A DNA stretch of 64,000 bases from Microbacterium sp. AG238 (GCF_003610405.1 NZ_RAQC01000001.1:186001-250000); one strand, 5' to 3'; counted from the first letter of the stretch, positions 8,216 to 17,305 are shown. The notes: generated from the sequence alone by a model not told the origin. A program made the numbers and translations.

Positions 8216-8611
8216 ATGTTCTTCGGCCTAGACGGGGACAAGCTCATCCTCATCGGGGTCGCCGCTGTCCTGCTCCTCGGACCCGAGCGCCTTCCGCAGC
8301 TCGCGGAGATGCTCGCGCGGTTCACGGTGCGGGCCCGCGACTGGGTCAACGGCGCGAAGGACCGCGTCAAGGACGAGATGGGCGAAGACTTCTCCGACGT
8401 CGAGTGGCGCAAGCTCGACCCGCGCCAGTACGACCCGCGGCGCATCATCCGCGATGCCCTGCTCGAAGACGCGCCCGTGCCCACGGTGCGGGCCGCCGCA
8501 GCCGGAGCCGCCATCAGCACCGCGACCGCCGTGGGGATGGATGCCGCAGGCGAGGCGGCGAAGCGCTTCGAACGGGGCGCCGCGGTGCCCTTCGACGACG
8601 AAGCGACCTGA
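8216..8611 (+). CDS. tatB: Twin-arginine translocase subunit TatB-like
   Basis: This 131-residue protein has one N-terminal membrane helix (about residues 8-23), then the GPERLP hinge and an amphipathic helix (LPQLAEMLARFTVRARDW), followed by a charged cytoplasmic tail. The longer tail and lack of the TatA FG hinge favour TatB over TatA. TatB forms the receptor with TatC that binds RR signal peptides of folded exported proteins. tatC is not in the window. The gene converges on mrp (stop at 8612), so the two ends abut without a spacer. Confidence 0.9.
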   Translation: MFFGLDGDKLILIGVAAVLLLGPERLPQLAEMLARFTVRARDWVNGAKDRVKDEMGEDFSDVEWRKLDPRQYDPRRIIRDALLEDAPVPTVRAAAAGAAISTATAVGMDAAGEAAKRFERGAAVPFDDEAT

Positions 8612-9748
8612 TCAGCCGACCCGCAGGGGCAAGGGACGACCGCTCAGCTCGCGTCCTCCGCGCGCGATGCTCGCCGCGATGCTCGTGATGGCGGCCGCGG
8701 ACGGGTCGTCGGGATGCGCGACGATGACCGGCACTCCGCCGTCGGCATCGCTGCGCAGGGCCGGACTGAGAGGTACGGAGCCGAGCAGCGGCACCGGCTG
8801 GTCCGCCGACAGCGCCTCAGCCACACGGGTGCCGCCGCCACTGCCGAAGAGGTCGAGCGATGTGCCGTCGGGCAGCGTCATGGCCGACATGTTCTCGATC
8901 ACCCCGATCACGCGTTGGCCGGTCTGCCGGGCCACCAAGCCGCTGCGGACGGCGACGTCGGCTGCTGCCGACTGCGGGGTCGTGACGACCACGACCTCGG
9001 CGTGGGGGAGCAGCTGCCCGACGCTGATGGCCACGTCGCCGGTGCCGGGAGGCATATCGATGAGGAGCACGTCGATGTCGCCGAAGTACACGTCGGTGAG
9101 GAACTGCGAGACGGTGCGGTGCAGCATCGGACCACGCCACGCGACCGCACCGGGGGCCTTCTGATCGCGCGGCAGGAACATGCCGATCGAGATCGTCCGG
9201 ACGTCGTGGGCGATGGGCGGGACCATGAGTCCGTCGATACGCGTCGGCTGCGGCGGCAGACCGTCGGTGTCGATGAGACCGAGCAGCGCGGGGATGGAGA
9301 AGCCGTGCACGTCGGCGTCGATGAGCCCGACGGCGAGACCTCGCTGGGTGAGGGCGACGGCGAGGTTCGCGGTGAGCGTCGACTTGCCGACGCCGCCCTT
9401 GCCGCTCGTGATCGCGATGACGCGCGTGAGCGAATCGGGGCCGAAGGGGTTCTCGCGGGCCGTCCTGCCGCCGCGCAGACGCTCCGTCAGGGCCGCACGC
9501 TCAGCCGGCGTCATGACACCCACGTCGACCGACACCGTGTCGATGCCGGCTGCGGACAGGGCGGCCTCGCGCACATCGCGCTCGATGCGGTCCGCGGCGG
9601 GACACCCGACGATCGTCAGGGCGATGCCGACACGGGCATGCCCGCCCTCGACGGCGATGTCGCGCACCATGTCGAGCTCGCCCAGGGGCTTGCGCAGTTC
9701 GGGGTCGCGCACGGCGGCGACGGCCGCGCGGACGGCGTCCGCGCTCAT
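8612..9748 (-). CDS. mrp: Mrp/ApbC-type P-loop Fe-S cluster carrier ATPase
   Basis: This 378-residue protein has an N-terminal MIP18/DUF59 domain (1-100, VGCPAADRIERD motif) and a ParA-like ATPase domain with the deviant Walker A TSGKGGVGKSTLTANLAVAL (from about residue 116) and LLIDMPPGTGD. Mrp proteins carry Fe-S clusters to apo-proteins. The C-terminal CxxC that bridges the cluster in most Mrp/Nbp35 proteins is not seen here: after IENMSAM the sequence runs TLPDGTSLDLFGSGGG. The start at 9748 overlaps the DUF1003 stop by four bases, indicating translational coupling. Confidence 0.92.
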   Translation of the reverse strand: MSADAVRAAVAAVRDPELRKPLGELDMVRDIAVEGGHARVGIALTIVGCPAADRIERDVREAALSAAGIDTVSVDVGVMTPAERAALTERLRGGRTARENPFGPDSLTRVIAITSGKGGVGKSTLTANLAVALTQRGLAVGLIDADVHGFSIPALLGLIDTDGLPPQPTRIDGLMVPPIAHDVRTISIGMFLPRDQKAPGAVAWRGPMLHRTVSQFLTDVYFGDIDVLLIDMPPGTGDVAISVGQLLPHAEVVVVTTPQSAAADVAVRSGLVARQTGQRVIGVIENMSAMTLPDGTSLDLFGSGGGTRVAEALSADQPVPLLGSVPLSPALRSDADGGVPVIVAHPDDPSAAAITSIAASIARGGRELSGRPLPLRVG

Positions 9749-10278
9749 CGTGCGTCCGGTCGCTCGTCGGACTCGAGGCGGTCCAGTGCCGTCCGGAGCT
9801 CGGCACGCAGAGTCTCCTTCGTGACGAGCCCGTCGGTGAGGTCGGAGATCGCCATGCGCAGAGCGACGACCTCGCGAGCGAGGTACTCGGTGTCGGCGAG
9901 GTTGCGCTCGGCGCGCTGGCGGTCCTGTTCGATCTGCACGCGGTCGCGGTCGTCCTGACGGTTCTGCGCGAGCAGGATCAGTGGCGCTGCGTATGAGGCC
10001 TGCAACGAGAGCATCAGGGTCAGCGCCGTGAAGCCGTTCGCCGCCGAGTCGAATCGAAGCTCGACGGGCATGAGCGTGTTCCAGGCGAGCCACGCGGCGC
10101 AGAAGAGCGATAGCCCGACGAGGAAGCCCGGCGTTCCCATGGCTCGGGCGATCCACTCCGTGAAGCGTCCGAAGCGGTCTCGCGACGGCTGCGACGTGCG
10201 CTGGCCCAGGACGCCGGTCACACCGCTGCGACGCCCGCGGGGCGCTTCGAGCGACGGGGTCTTCGACGAGCGGGGCAT
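9745..10278 (-). CDS. DUF1003 family membrane protein
   Basis: This 177-residue protein has two membrane helices (about residues 51-66 and 83-103). They are joined by a loop carrying NTLMPVELRFD and followed by a coiled-coil-like charged region (QNRQDDRDRVQIEQDRQRAERNL, partly shown here) as in DUF1003. The molecular role is not established. It sits between the MgtE-N/CBS gene (TGATG overlap at 10276-10280) and mrp (four-base overlap), so three genes form one coupled operon. The same trio occurs in M. tuberculosis (Rv1232c-Rv1231c and mrp nearby). Confidence 0.88.
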   Translation of the reverse strand: MPRSSKTPSLEAPRGRRSGVTGVLGQRTSQPSRDRFGRFTEWIARAMGTPGFLVGLSLFCAAWLAWNTLMPVELRFDSAANGFTALTLMLSLQASYAAPLILLAQNRQDDRDRVQIEQDRQRAERNLADTEYLAREVVALRMAISDLTDGLVTKETLRAELRTALDRLESDERPDAR

Positions 10279-11549
10279 CAGCGGCGCCCCCGCATCGCTG
10301 CGGCATCCTGCGGCTCGACGTCCTGCGACCGCCAGTCGTCGGGGAGCAGGTGATCGAGCACATCGTCGACGCTCACGACGCCGACGAGCCGGCGGGCTTG
10401 GTCGACGACCGGCACCGAGACGAGGTTGTAGCTGGCGAGCATGCGCGCAACCTCGGCCGCCGACGACGACGCGGCGACCGGGTCGACCGTGTCGTCGATG
10501 ATGGCGCCGAGCCTCTCGTGCGGGGGGTAGCGCAGCATCCGCTGGAAGTGCACGGTCCCGAGGAGGCGACCCGTCGGCGTCTCGTAGGGCGGAAGCGTCA
10601 CGAAGACGGATGCCGCGAGGGCGGGGTGGAGCTCGTGTCGGCGGATGAGCGCCAGGGCTTCGGCAACCGTCGCCTCGGCGGACAGGACGATCGGATCGCT
10701 CGTCATGAGACCGCCCGCCGTGTCGGGACCGTACTCCAGCAGAGCGCGGACGTCCTCCGCCTCCTCGGGCTCCATGAGGTCGAGGAGCTGCTCGATACGG
10801 CCCTCCGGCAGCTGACCGAGGAGGTCGGCCGCGTCGTCGGGCTCCATGGCGTCGAGGATGTCGGCAGCCCGCTCATCGCCGAGCCGCTCGAGGATGTGCA
10901 CCTGCTCGTCTTCGGGCATCTCCTCGAGGGCGTCGGCGAGCCGCTCGTCGGGGAGCTCCTCGGCGACCTCGAGCAGTCGTTCCTCCGGAAGGTCGAGCAG
11001 CGTGTTGGCGAGGTCGGCTGGTTTGAGCTCCGAGTAGGTCGCGACCAGCTGCTCGGCCGACTGCGCGGCGCCCGACGACTGGTCCTCGCGGACGTCGCCC
11101 CAGGAGGCGAAGGTCGTCGGACCTTTGGCGAACGGCGACGCGCTCGTCTTCGGGCGACGCAGGAAGAGCTGCCCGATGTCCCAATCGCCGAGCCGGTTCC
11201 GCTCGATCGCGACGTCCTCGATGACGGCACCCCCCGACCCGTCGCGGAGGTACACCTTGCGGCCGAGGAGCTCGGCCATGACCCGCACCTCGCCGCCGCG
11301 CTGCTGGAACCGCCGGACGTTGATGAGGCCGGTCGTGATCACCTGTCCGGTCGCGATCGAGGTCACGCGTCCGATGGAGAGGAAGACATGGCGCCTGCCC
11401 GGGATCTCGACGACGAGGCCGATGACGCGCGGAGGGTCCGATTTGCGGAAGATGACGACGACATCGCGGACCTTGCCCAGACGGTCGCCTGCGGGATCGA
11501 ACACGACGCACCCGACCAGGCGCGCGACGAAAACCCTCTGCGTACTCAC
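10278..11549 (-). CDS. Soluble MgtE N-domain/CBS protein with PRC-like N-terminus
   Basis: This 423-residue protein has no membrane segment. Residues about 1-130 resemble PRC-barrel repeats (FDPAGDRLGKVRDVVV and LLGRKVYLRDGSGGAVIED). Residues about 165-285 are an MgtE-N superhelical domain rich in acidic repeats (LPEERLLEVAEELPDERLADAL-type). Residues about 290-410 are paired CBS domains (VGVVSVDDVLDHLLPDDW at the end). In the MgtE channel these cytosolic domains sense Mg2+; here the channel part is missing, so it probably acts as a stand-alone sensor. The GTG at 11549 follows a -10 box by six bases (leaderless). Homologous to Rv1232c. Confidence 0.88.
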   Translation of the reverse strand: MSTQRVFVARLVGCVVFDPAGDRLGKVRDVVVIFRKSDPPRVIGLVVEIPGRRHVFLSIGRVTSIATGQVITTGLINVRRFQQRGGEVRVMAELLGRKVYLRDGSGGAVIEDVAIERNRLGDWDIGQLFLRRPKTSASPFAKGPTTFASWGDVREDQSSGAAQSAEQLVATYSELKPADLANTLLDLPEERLLEVAEELPDERLADALEEMPEDEQVHILERLGDERAADILDAMEPDDAADLLGQLPEGRIEQLLDLMEPEEAEDVRALLEYGPDTAGGLMTSDPIVLSAEATVAEALALIRRHELHPALAASVFVTLPPYETPTGRLLGTVHFQRMLRYPPHERLGAIIDDTVDPVAASSSAAEVARMLASYNLVSVPVVDQARRLVGVVSVDDVLDHLLPDDWRSQDVEPQDAAAMRGRR

Positions 11550-11555
11550 CGCTCC

Positions 11556-11561
11556 AGCGTA
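11556..11561 (-). promoter_or_regulatory. -10 box, leaderless promoter of the MgtE-N/CBS operon
   Basis: TACGCT on the minus strand ends six bases before the GTG at 11549. It decides that start against the in-frame upstream extension. Confidence 0.6.
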
Positions 11562-11588
11562 GTCGGCGACCGCAAAGGTGGCCCGTGA

Positions 11589-11594
11589 CACAAT
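11589..11594 (+). promoter_or_regulatory. -10 box, leaderless promoter of the stress-type membrane protein gene
   Basis: CACAAT, a weaker -10, ends six bases before the ATG at 11601. It lies back to back with the promoter at 11556-11561. Confidence 0.4.
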
Positions 11595-11600
11595 GACGGA

Positions 11601-12332
11601 ATGAGCATGATGGGCGGGACGCCCGCGATCACGGGTGAGAAGGTCGCCGAGTACGCCTCGTACGAGGCCGCGCAGAAGGCGGTGTCGACCCTCATCTCGG
11701 CCGACATCCCGGCGCGTGAGATCGCGATCGTCGGCTATGGCCTGCGGTCGGTCGAGACCGTGACGGGCCGCCTCGGCTACGCCACCGCGGCGCGCACCGG
11801 GGCGATCAACGGCATCCTCCTCGGGTTGATCTTCTCGCTCATCTTCGTCTTCGGAACACCGGATGCCGCCATCCAGCTCTTCCTCGGGGTGATGCTCGTG
11901 GGCGTCGCCATCGGCATGATGATGAGCCTCGTGATGTTCGCCCTCGTCCGTCGGCGGCGCGACTTCGCCTCGGTGACTCAGGTCGTCGCCGACCACTACG
12001 AGGTCACGGTTCAGGCGAGCAGCATCCATCGCGCCCGGGGCGCGCTCAACGTCTCCGCGGCGCGCCCTGCGACGCCCGCGGCGCCGGTGCCCGACGGCCC
12101 TCCCCGCTACGGTGAGCGCATCGACCCGGTGCCCGCTCCGTCGGGTGACCGACCCGCCCCCGGACCGGCGGTGACCCCGGGCGGCCCGGCAGTGCCGCCG
12201 TCGGGATCGCCCGCGCCCGGACCCGCCGATGCACCGCTGCCGCCCGTCGTGGGCCCGGTGCCGGGCGGCGAGGCCCCCGGGCCTTCGACTCCGGGCACGC
12301 CCGAGCCTCCGGCGACCGAACCGCAGCGATGA
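11601..12332 (+). CDS. General stress protein 17M-like membrane protein with Pro-rich tail
   Basis: This is a 243-residue protein. Residues 12-65 (EYASYEAAQKAVSTLISADI and following) match the N-terminal alpha/beta domain found in general stress protein 17M-like proteins. Two membrane helices follow (about 70-92 and 95-116), then a short basic segment. The last 90 residues are almost entirely Pro, Gly, Ala and Ser, probably disordered. It resembles Rv1234-type proteins. Function is unknown, perhaps an envelope stress role. Its stop overlaps the next start by four bases (ATGA). Confidence 0.75.
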   Translation: MSMMGGTPAITGEKVAEYASYEAAQKAVSTLISADIPAREIAIVGYGLRSVETVTGRLGYATAARTGAINGILLGLIFSLIFVFGTPDAAIQLFLGVMLVGVAIGMMMSLVMFALVRRRRDFASVTQVVADHYEVTVQASSIHRARGALNVSAARPATPAAPVPDGPPRYGERIDPVPAPSGDRPAPGPAVTPGGPAVPPSGSPAPGPADAPLPPVVGPVPGGEAPGPSTPGTPEPPATEPQR

Positions 12333-13015
12333 TCGACTCGGTTCCGGTCGATGTCGCCGCCGGGACCGTCGACCTGCCGTTGCGGTACGACGGCGCTGCC
12401 GGCGACGGAGCTGTGCGACCGCACGCGGTGATGATCCTCGCCCACGGCGCCGGTGCCGGGCCGGATCATCCGTTCCTGTACGGCTTCGCCCGCGCGGGCG
12501 CGGCGGCCGGGCTCGAGGTCGTCCGCTTCCCGTTCCCCTACGTCGTGGCGGGTCGCCGGCTTCCCGGCGCTGCGAGCGACGCCATCGCGTCGTGGACGGC
12601 TGTCCACCGGGCGGTCGCCGACGCCCGCCCCGGTGTGCCGATCGTTGCTGCAGGCAAGTCGTACGGCGGCCGGATGGCGTCGATGGCAGCCTCCGTCGGA
12701 GCGATCGATCCGGCGATGCTGATCTACCTCGGCTATCCCCTCCACGCGCCCGGCAGACCCGATCGCCCCCGCGCAGAGCACCTTCCCGCTATCGCGGCGC
12801 CGCAGCTGTTCGTGTCGGGTACCCGCGACCCGTTCGTCGAGCCGCTCGCCGATCTCGAGGCGGTCGTGGCGACGTGCGCCGACGCCGAGCTGGTCTGGAT
12901 CGAGGGCGCCCGTCACTCATTCGAGATCGCGGGGCGCAAACGCGACGCAGCCGAGGTCGGTGCGAGCACGGCGGAGCTGGTCATGCCGCGCGCCCTGCGC
13001 CGCCTGAAGGTCTGA
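12329..13015 (+). CDS. Alpha/beta hydrolase of the KANL3/Tex30 type
   Basis: This 228-residue protein has ILAHGAGAGPDHPF (oxyanion region, near residue 36), the nucleophile elbow GKSYGGRM (Ser near residue 110), an acid region FVSGTRDPF and the catalytic His in GARHSFEI (near residue 196). This is the KANL3/Tex30-like alpha/beta hydrolase family; the substrate is unknown. It is translationally coupled to the upstream membrane protein and converges on the gamma-glutamyltransferase gene with 16 bp between stops and no hairpin. Confidence 0.85.
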   Translation: MIDSVPVDVAAGTVDLPLRYDGAAGDGAVRPHAVMILAHGAGAGPDHPFLYGFARAGAAAGLEVVRFPFPYVVAGRRLPGAASDAIASWTAVHRAVADARPGVPIVAAGKSYGGRMASMAASVGAIDPAMLIYLGYPLHAPGRPDRPRAEHLPAIAAPQLFVSGTRDPFVEPLADLEAVVATCADAELVWIEGARHSFEIAGRKRDAAEVGASTAELVMPRALRRLKV

Positions 13016-13031
13016 CGGCGGACGTTCGGGG

Positions 13032-14819
13032 TCACCGGCCCGCCGCGTAGCCCTGCATCCCGCGCGGGTTCGCCGCGGCCCAGAGCAGCCCGCGCGCACG
13101 GTCGATGCCGACGGCGGAGAGACGCCCGAGGGCCCACGGTCCGACCTGCGTGACATCGTGTCCGCGCGCTCGGAGTCCCGCGGCCACCTTTTCACCGAGG
13201 CGGTCCTCCATCACGGCTCCGGCGGGAGTCCAGGTGCGGGGCCAGAACGAGTCGATCATCGACGTGGTGTGCAGAGTCGGCGCGTCGATCGCCGATTGCG
13301 CGTCCCACCCGCCGACGATCATGCGCAGCAGCATCGGCAGCTGCCATTGGTCCTGCTGATCACCCCCGGGCGTTCCCATCGCGATGTCCGCCCGGTCGCC
13401 GGTCATCACCAGCGTCGGGGAGAGGGTCGTGCGGGGGCGGGCACCGGGCCGCAGCGCGGCGGGCGACGTCTCGTCCAGCCAGGTCATCTGCAGACGCGTG
13501 CCGAGGGCGAACCCGAGCTCCGGAATGGTGGGAGACGACTGCAGCCAGCCGCCCGACGGCGTCACCGAGATGATGTTGCCCCATCGGTCGACGACGTCGA
13601 CGTGGCAGGTGTCGCCGCGCGTCTCACCGGCGCGGCCGACGGTCGGCTCGCCCGTGCCGGCGACGCTCGTGCCGTCGGGGCGCACGAGCGGCGGGCGGTG
13701 CGGCGCCCGGCCCGGCAGGGTGCCCGGGCGCCACTCACGGGATGCCTCCGGCAGCAGCTGAGCGCGACGATCGGCCAGGAACGCGGGATCGAGGATGCCG
13801 GCGATCGCGCTGTCGTCACCGAAATGGGCATCACGGTCGGCGAGGGCGAGCTTCAGCGCCTCGATGATCGTGTGGGCGCCCTCCGGCGTCGCCGGGTCGA
13901 GGCGGTCGTCGGGGAAGGGATCGAGCAGGGCGATGGCCTCCAGCAGCGCCGGTCCCTGCGTCCAGCCGCCCGCCTTGACGATCGTCCGCCCGCGGAAGAC
14001 CGCGGTGAGGGGCTCCTCGTATCCTGCCGAGAAGGAGGCGAAATCGGCCTCGGCGATCACTCCGGCGTGCTGGCCGCCCGTCGAATGGCGATGCGGCCGG
14101 GCGACGAACGCGGCCGTTGCCTGGGCGACGAGTCCCGTCTTCCACTCGGAGCGTGCCGCCTCGATGCGCTCGCCACGGTCCGCCGCGTTCCGCCCCGCAT
14201 CGGCGAGACGCTCGAAGACCGTCGCCAGAGCCGGGTTGCGGACGAGGTCGCCGGCCCGGGGTGCGACGCCGCCGGGCAACCACAGATCGGCAGAAGAGGG
14301 CCATTCGTCGCGGAAGAGCTGCGCGACGCGCTCGATCGTCGCCGCGGCCGAAGCGAGGATCGGATGGCCGTCACGGGCATATCCGATCGCGTAGGCCAGG
14401 ATGTCGGAGAGCTCCCACGTGCCATAGTCGCGCAGCAGCATCAGCCACGCGTCGACCGCGCCGGGGACCGCGGCCGCGAGCGCGCCGGCGCCGGGAACGG
14501 TGTCGAGGCCCTCCGCCCGGAAGTGTTCGATGGTCGCGCGCTGCGGAGCGGGGCCTTGTCCCATCAGCACCCGGGGCGACGCATCGTCGGCGGCGTGGAA
14601 TAGCCCGACGAGGTCGCCGCCGGGGCCGTTGAGGTGGGGCTCCACGACCTGCAGGACGAAGCCGCCCGCGACCGCCGCGTCGAAGGCGTTGCCGCCGCGC
14701 TCGAGGACCGCCTGGGCGGTGGCGGTCGCGAGCCAGTGCGTCGCGGCCGCCATCCCGAAGCTCCCGGTCAGCAGCGGGCGGGTCGTCTGAGCCGGCGGTG
14801 CCGAGAAGCGCGCGGTCAC
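13032..14819 (-). CDS. Gamma-glutamyltransferase family protein (Ntn hydrolase)
   Basis: This 595-residue protein has the GGT architecture: a large-subunit region, then the self-cleavage site GDTCHVDVVDRWGN, whose Thr would become the N-terminal nucleophile of the small subunit. The second Thr of the usual TTH is Cys here. A GGT-like GTPGGDQQDQWQLP block follows. No signal peptide or lipobox is seen, so it is probably cytoplasmic, unlike periplasmic GGT. Substrate could be glutathione-like, gamma-glutamyl or acylated compounds. The GTG start overlaps the peptidase stop by four bases (14816-14819); the two are coupled and may act on the same peptides. Confidence 0.88.
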   Translation of the reverse strand: MTARFSAPPAQTTRPLLTGSFGMAAATHWLATATAQAVLERGGNAFDAAVAGGFVLQVVEPHLNGPGGDLVGLFHAADDASPRVLMGQGPAPQRATIEHFRAEGLDTVPGAGALAAAVPGAVDAWLMLLRDYGTWELSDILAYAIGYARDGHPILASAAATIERVAQLFRDEWPSSADLWLPGGVAPRAGDLVRNPALATVFERLADAGRNAADRGERIEAARSEWKTGLVAQATAAFVARPHRHSTGGQHAGVIAEADFASFSAGYEEPLTAVFRGRTIVKAGGWTQGPALLEAIALLDPFPDDRLDPATPEGAHTIIEALKLALADRDAHFGDDSAIAGILDPAFLADRRAQLLPEASREWRPGTLPGRAPHRPPLVRPDGTSVAGTGEPTVGRAGETRGDTCHVDVVDRWGNIISVTPSGGWLQSSPTIPELGFALGTRLQMTWLDETSPAALRPGARPRTTLSPTLVMTGDRADIAMGTPGGDQQDQWQLPMLLRMIVGGWDAQSAIDAPTLHTTSMIDSFWPRTWTPAGAVMEDRLGEKVAAGLRARGHDVTQVGPWALGRLSAVGIDRARGLLWAAANPRGMQGYAAGR

Positions 14820-16246
14820 GAGGCGGAGCGTGCGATCCAGGCCTCGACCTCGTCCGCGGTGCGCGGGATGTCGGCCGAGAGGTTGACCGGGCCGCTCTCG
14901 GTCATGAGGATGTCGTCCTCGATGCGCACGCCGATGCCGCGATACTCCTCGGGCACCGTGAGGTCGTCGATCTGGAAGTACAGGCCCGGCTCGATCGTGA
15001 AGACCATCCCCGCTTCGAGGACGCCGTCGTAGTACATCTCGCGGCGTGCCTGGGCGCAGTCGTGGACGTCGATGCCGAGGTGATGGCTCGTGCCGTGCAC
15101 CATGTATCGGCGATGCTGGCCGCCACGGTCGGCGTCGAGAGCCTCGTCCGCCGTCACGGGGAGCAGACCCCACTCGGCGACGCGGGCGGCGATCACACCC
15201 ATCGCCGCCTCGTGGATCGAGCGGAACGTCACGCCCGGGCGTGCGGCGGCGAAGGCGGTGTCGGCGGCTTCGCGCACGGTCTCGTAGATGCGCCGCTGGA
15301 TGTCGGTGAACCGGCCGGAGACGGGGATCGTGCGCGTGATGTCGGCGGTGTACAGGCTGTCGACCTCGACGCCGGCATCGATGAGGATCAGGTCGCCGGG
15401 CACCACCGGGCCGTCGTTGCGTGTCCAGTGCAGGTAGCAGGCGTGCGGTCCCGATGCGGCGATCGTGTCGTAGCCCTCGCCGTTGCCGTCGGTGCGTGCG
15501 CGCAGGTGGAAGACGCCTTCGACGACGCGTTCGCCTCGCGGGGTCGCGATGATGCGCGGGAGGTCGGCGACGATGTCGTCGAAGCCGCGGGCGGTCGCGG
15601 CGACCGCGAGCCGCATCTGATCGACTTCGTACTCATCCTTCGTGAGGCGGAGCTCCGACACCATCCGCGTGAGGTCCGCGTCGGCGTCGAGGACGAGATC
15701 ATCCGCGCGCAGCTCGACGTCGGCCAGGTGCGCGGTCGCGATGCCGAGATCTGCGGCGACGTCGTCGAGCGCGGGGCGGGGCCCGATCCAGAACTCGCCG
15801 ACGGCCGCATCGGCGTAGAACTCGGCGGTGGTCCGGTCGGCGCGGTCGCGGAGGTAGAGCGTGACGTCGTGCCCGGCTTCGGTGGGCTCGAAGACGAGCA
15901 CCGAGTCGGGCACGGCGTCGCTGCCCCATCCCGTCAGATGCGAGAACGCGGAATGCGCGCGGAACGGGTAGTCGGTGTCGTTCGAGCGCTGCTTGAGCGA
16001 ACCCGCCGGAATGACCAGGCGCCGACCCCGGAACTCGCGTGAGAGCCGCTCGCGGCGAGCCGCGGCGAAGCGCGCCACCTCACGCGCGGTCGTCGGCGTC
16101 TCGATGCGCGCGGCCCACCCCTGCGAGATGGTGTCGAGGAAGCCCTGCGGGAACGGCTGACGCCGGTTGGTGTTCTCGGCGGGGGCGTCGGAGGCAGCCG
16201 CCGCGTTAGCGGGCGTTTCGGTTCCGGTGGTCTCGCTCGTGCTCAT
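14816..16246 (-). CDS. pepP: Xaa-Pro aminopeptidase (M24B, PepP-like)
   Basis: This 476-residue metallopeptidase removes N-terminal residues before proline. An N-terminal creatinase-like domain (about 50-220) precedes the pita-bread domain, whose dinuclear metal ligands are all visible: two Asp in LIDAGVEVDSLYTADITRT, His in HHLGIDVHD, Glu in TIEPGLYF and Glu in VRIEDDILMTE. The first 30 residues are Ala/Thr/Glu-rich and probably disordered. It is the first gene of a coupled pair with the gamma-glutamyltransferase. Confidence 0.94.
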   Translation of the reverse strand: MSTSETTGTETPANAAAASDAPAENTNRRQPFPQGFLDTISQGWAARIETPTTAREVARFAAARRERLSREFRGRRLVIPAGSLKQRSNDTDYPFRAHSAFSHLTGWGSDAVPDSVLVFEPTEAGHDVTLYLRDRADRTTAEFYADAAVGEFWIGPRPALDDVAADLGIATAHLADVELRADDLVLDADADLTRMVSELRLTKDEYEVDQMRLAVAATARGFDDIVADLPRIIATPRGERVVEGVFHLRARTDGNGEGYDTIAASGPHACYLHWTRNDGPVVPGDLILIDAGVEVDSLYTADITRTIPVSGRFTDIQRRIYETVREAADTAFAAARPGVTFRSIHEAAMGVIAARVAEWGLLPVTADEALDADRGGQHRRYMVHGTSHHLGIDVHDCAQARREMYYDGVLEAGMVFTIEPGLYFQIDDLTVPEEYRGIGVRIEDDILMTESGPVNLSADIPRTADEVEAWIARSAS

Positions 16247-16285
16247 GGATCCAGTCTCGCACCCGCCACCGTCGGCCGGGACGGT

Positions 16286-17305
16286 TCAGCGCCGCGTGTA
16301 CTGCACGACGAGAGGGCGGTGATCGCTGCCGGAGTCGTCGAGCGACGAGATGACCACGGAGCCCTCGGGCTGCCATGACGGGGTCGCCATGATGTGATCG
16401 ATCGGTGCGCCCAGGGGAGCGGGGACGTCCGTCGGCCAGGTGCCGATGCCGCCGTTGCCGGTGGACCGGGCGGCGTCGTGGCAGCGCCCGAAGTCGGCGT
16501 CGTCGATGCCGAGACGCGCCATGTGGTCGAGCGTCGCGTTGAAGTCGCCGGCCATGATCACGTCATCCGTGGCGCACTGGTCGGCGAGCCATTGCAGGTC
16601 ATTGCGCCAGCTCGCCATCTCGTCGGGTCTCGGTGCCACCGCGTGCACGGCGACGACGACCGGGCCGTCGCCGTCCACGGGCATGGCGACGGCACTCGGG
16701 ACGATCGTGGTGTTCGTCGTGCCCGCGGCTTCCGACTCGATGACCGAGTAGTCGCCGAGCTCGGGCGAGATCAGCAGTGCCGTCGAATTCGCGTCCCAGC
16801 TGTCGGGACCGTCGTAGCTGTCGACGTGGGCCCACATCGGGCGACCGCGCTCGCGCATCGCCACCGCCACCGCACGCCCGGTGTCCATCGTCGTCTCCGG
16901 CAGCGCGACGATGTCTGCCTGCATGGCGACCGCCGTCTCGGCGATGGTCTCGGCATCGGTCGCCTGGCCGGCGGTGTTCCAGGTCATGACGCGGATGCTG
17001 TCGTCGGTCTTCGGCGGCAGGGTCTCGGCCCCCAGCCCGCGCACGGCGAGCGTTCCGGCGCCGCCGGCGGCGGCCACAAGAGACACGAGCGCGACCCACA
17101 GGCAGAACGCGCGGATGCGGCGTCCGAGCGAGAGGAGCAGGAAGACGAGGGCGATCGCGACGAACCCGCCGATCAGCAGCGGGCGCAGCGCAACGAGCTG
17201 CGCGAACGGGAACTCGCGCTCCAGCCGCAGGAGCTCCGGCCAGGTGATCACGACGGCCGCGGCCGCGAACAGGGCCACCACGAGGGCTCCGAACACGCGC
17301 TTCAC
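16286..17305 (-). CDS. Membrane-anchored endonuclease/exonuclease/phosphatase family protein
   Basis: This 339-residue protein begins with three membrane helices (about 5-25, 42-60, 68-88). An extracytoplasmic EEP domain follows with MTWNTAG (Asn), ALPETTM (metal Glu), VVAVHAVAP, AGDFNATLDH (Asp/Asn pair) and SDHRPLVV (catalytic His). Such proteins act on phosphodiesters or phosphomonoesters outside the membrane; the true substrate is unknown. The GTG start at 17305 lies six bases after a -10 box (leaderless). It diverges from the PHP gene. Confidence 0.87.
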   Translation of the reverse strand: MKRVFGALVVALFAAAAVVITWPELLRLEREFPFAQLVALRPLLIGGFVAIALVFLLLSLGRRIRAFCLWVALVSLVAAAGGAGTLAVRGLGAETLPPKTDDSIRVMTWNTAGQATDAETIAETAVAMQADIVALPETTMDTGRAVAVAMRERGRPMWAHVDSYDGPDSWDANSTALLISPELGDYSVIESEAAGTTNTTIVPSAVAMPVDGDGPVVVAVHAVAPRPDEMASWRNDLQWLADQCATDDVIMAGDFNATLDHMARLGIDDADFGRCHDAARSTGNGGIGTWPTDVPAPLGAPIDHIMATPSWQPEGSVVISSLDDSGSDHRPLVVQYTRR

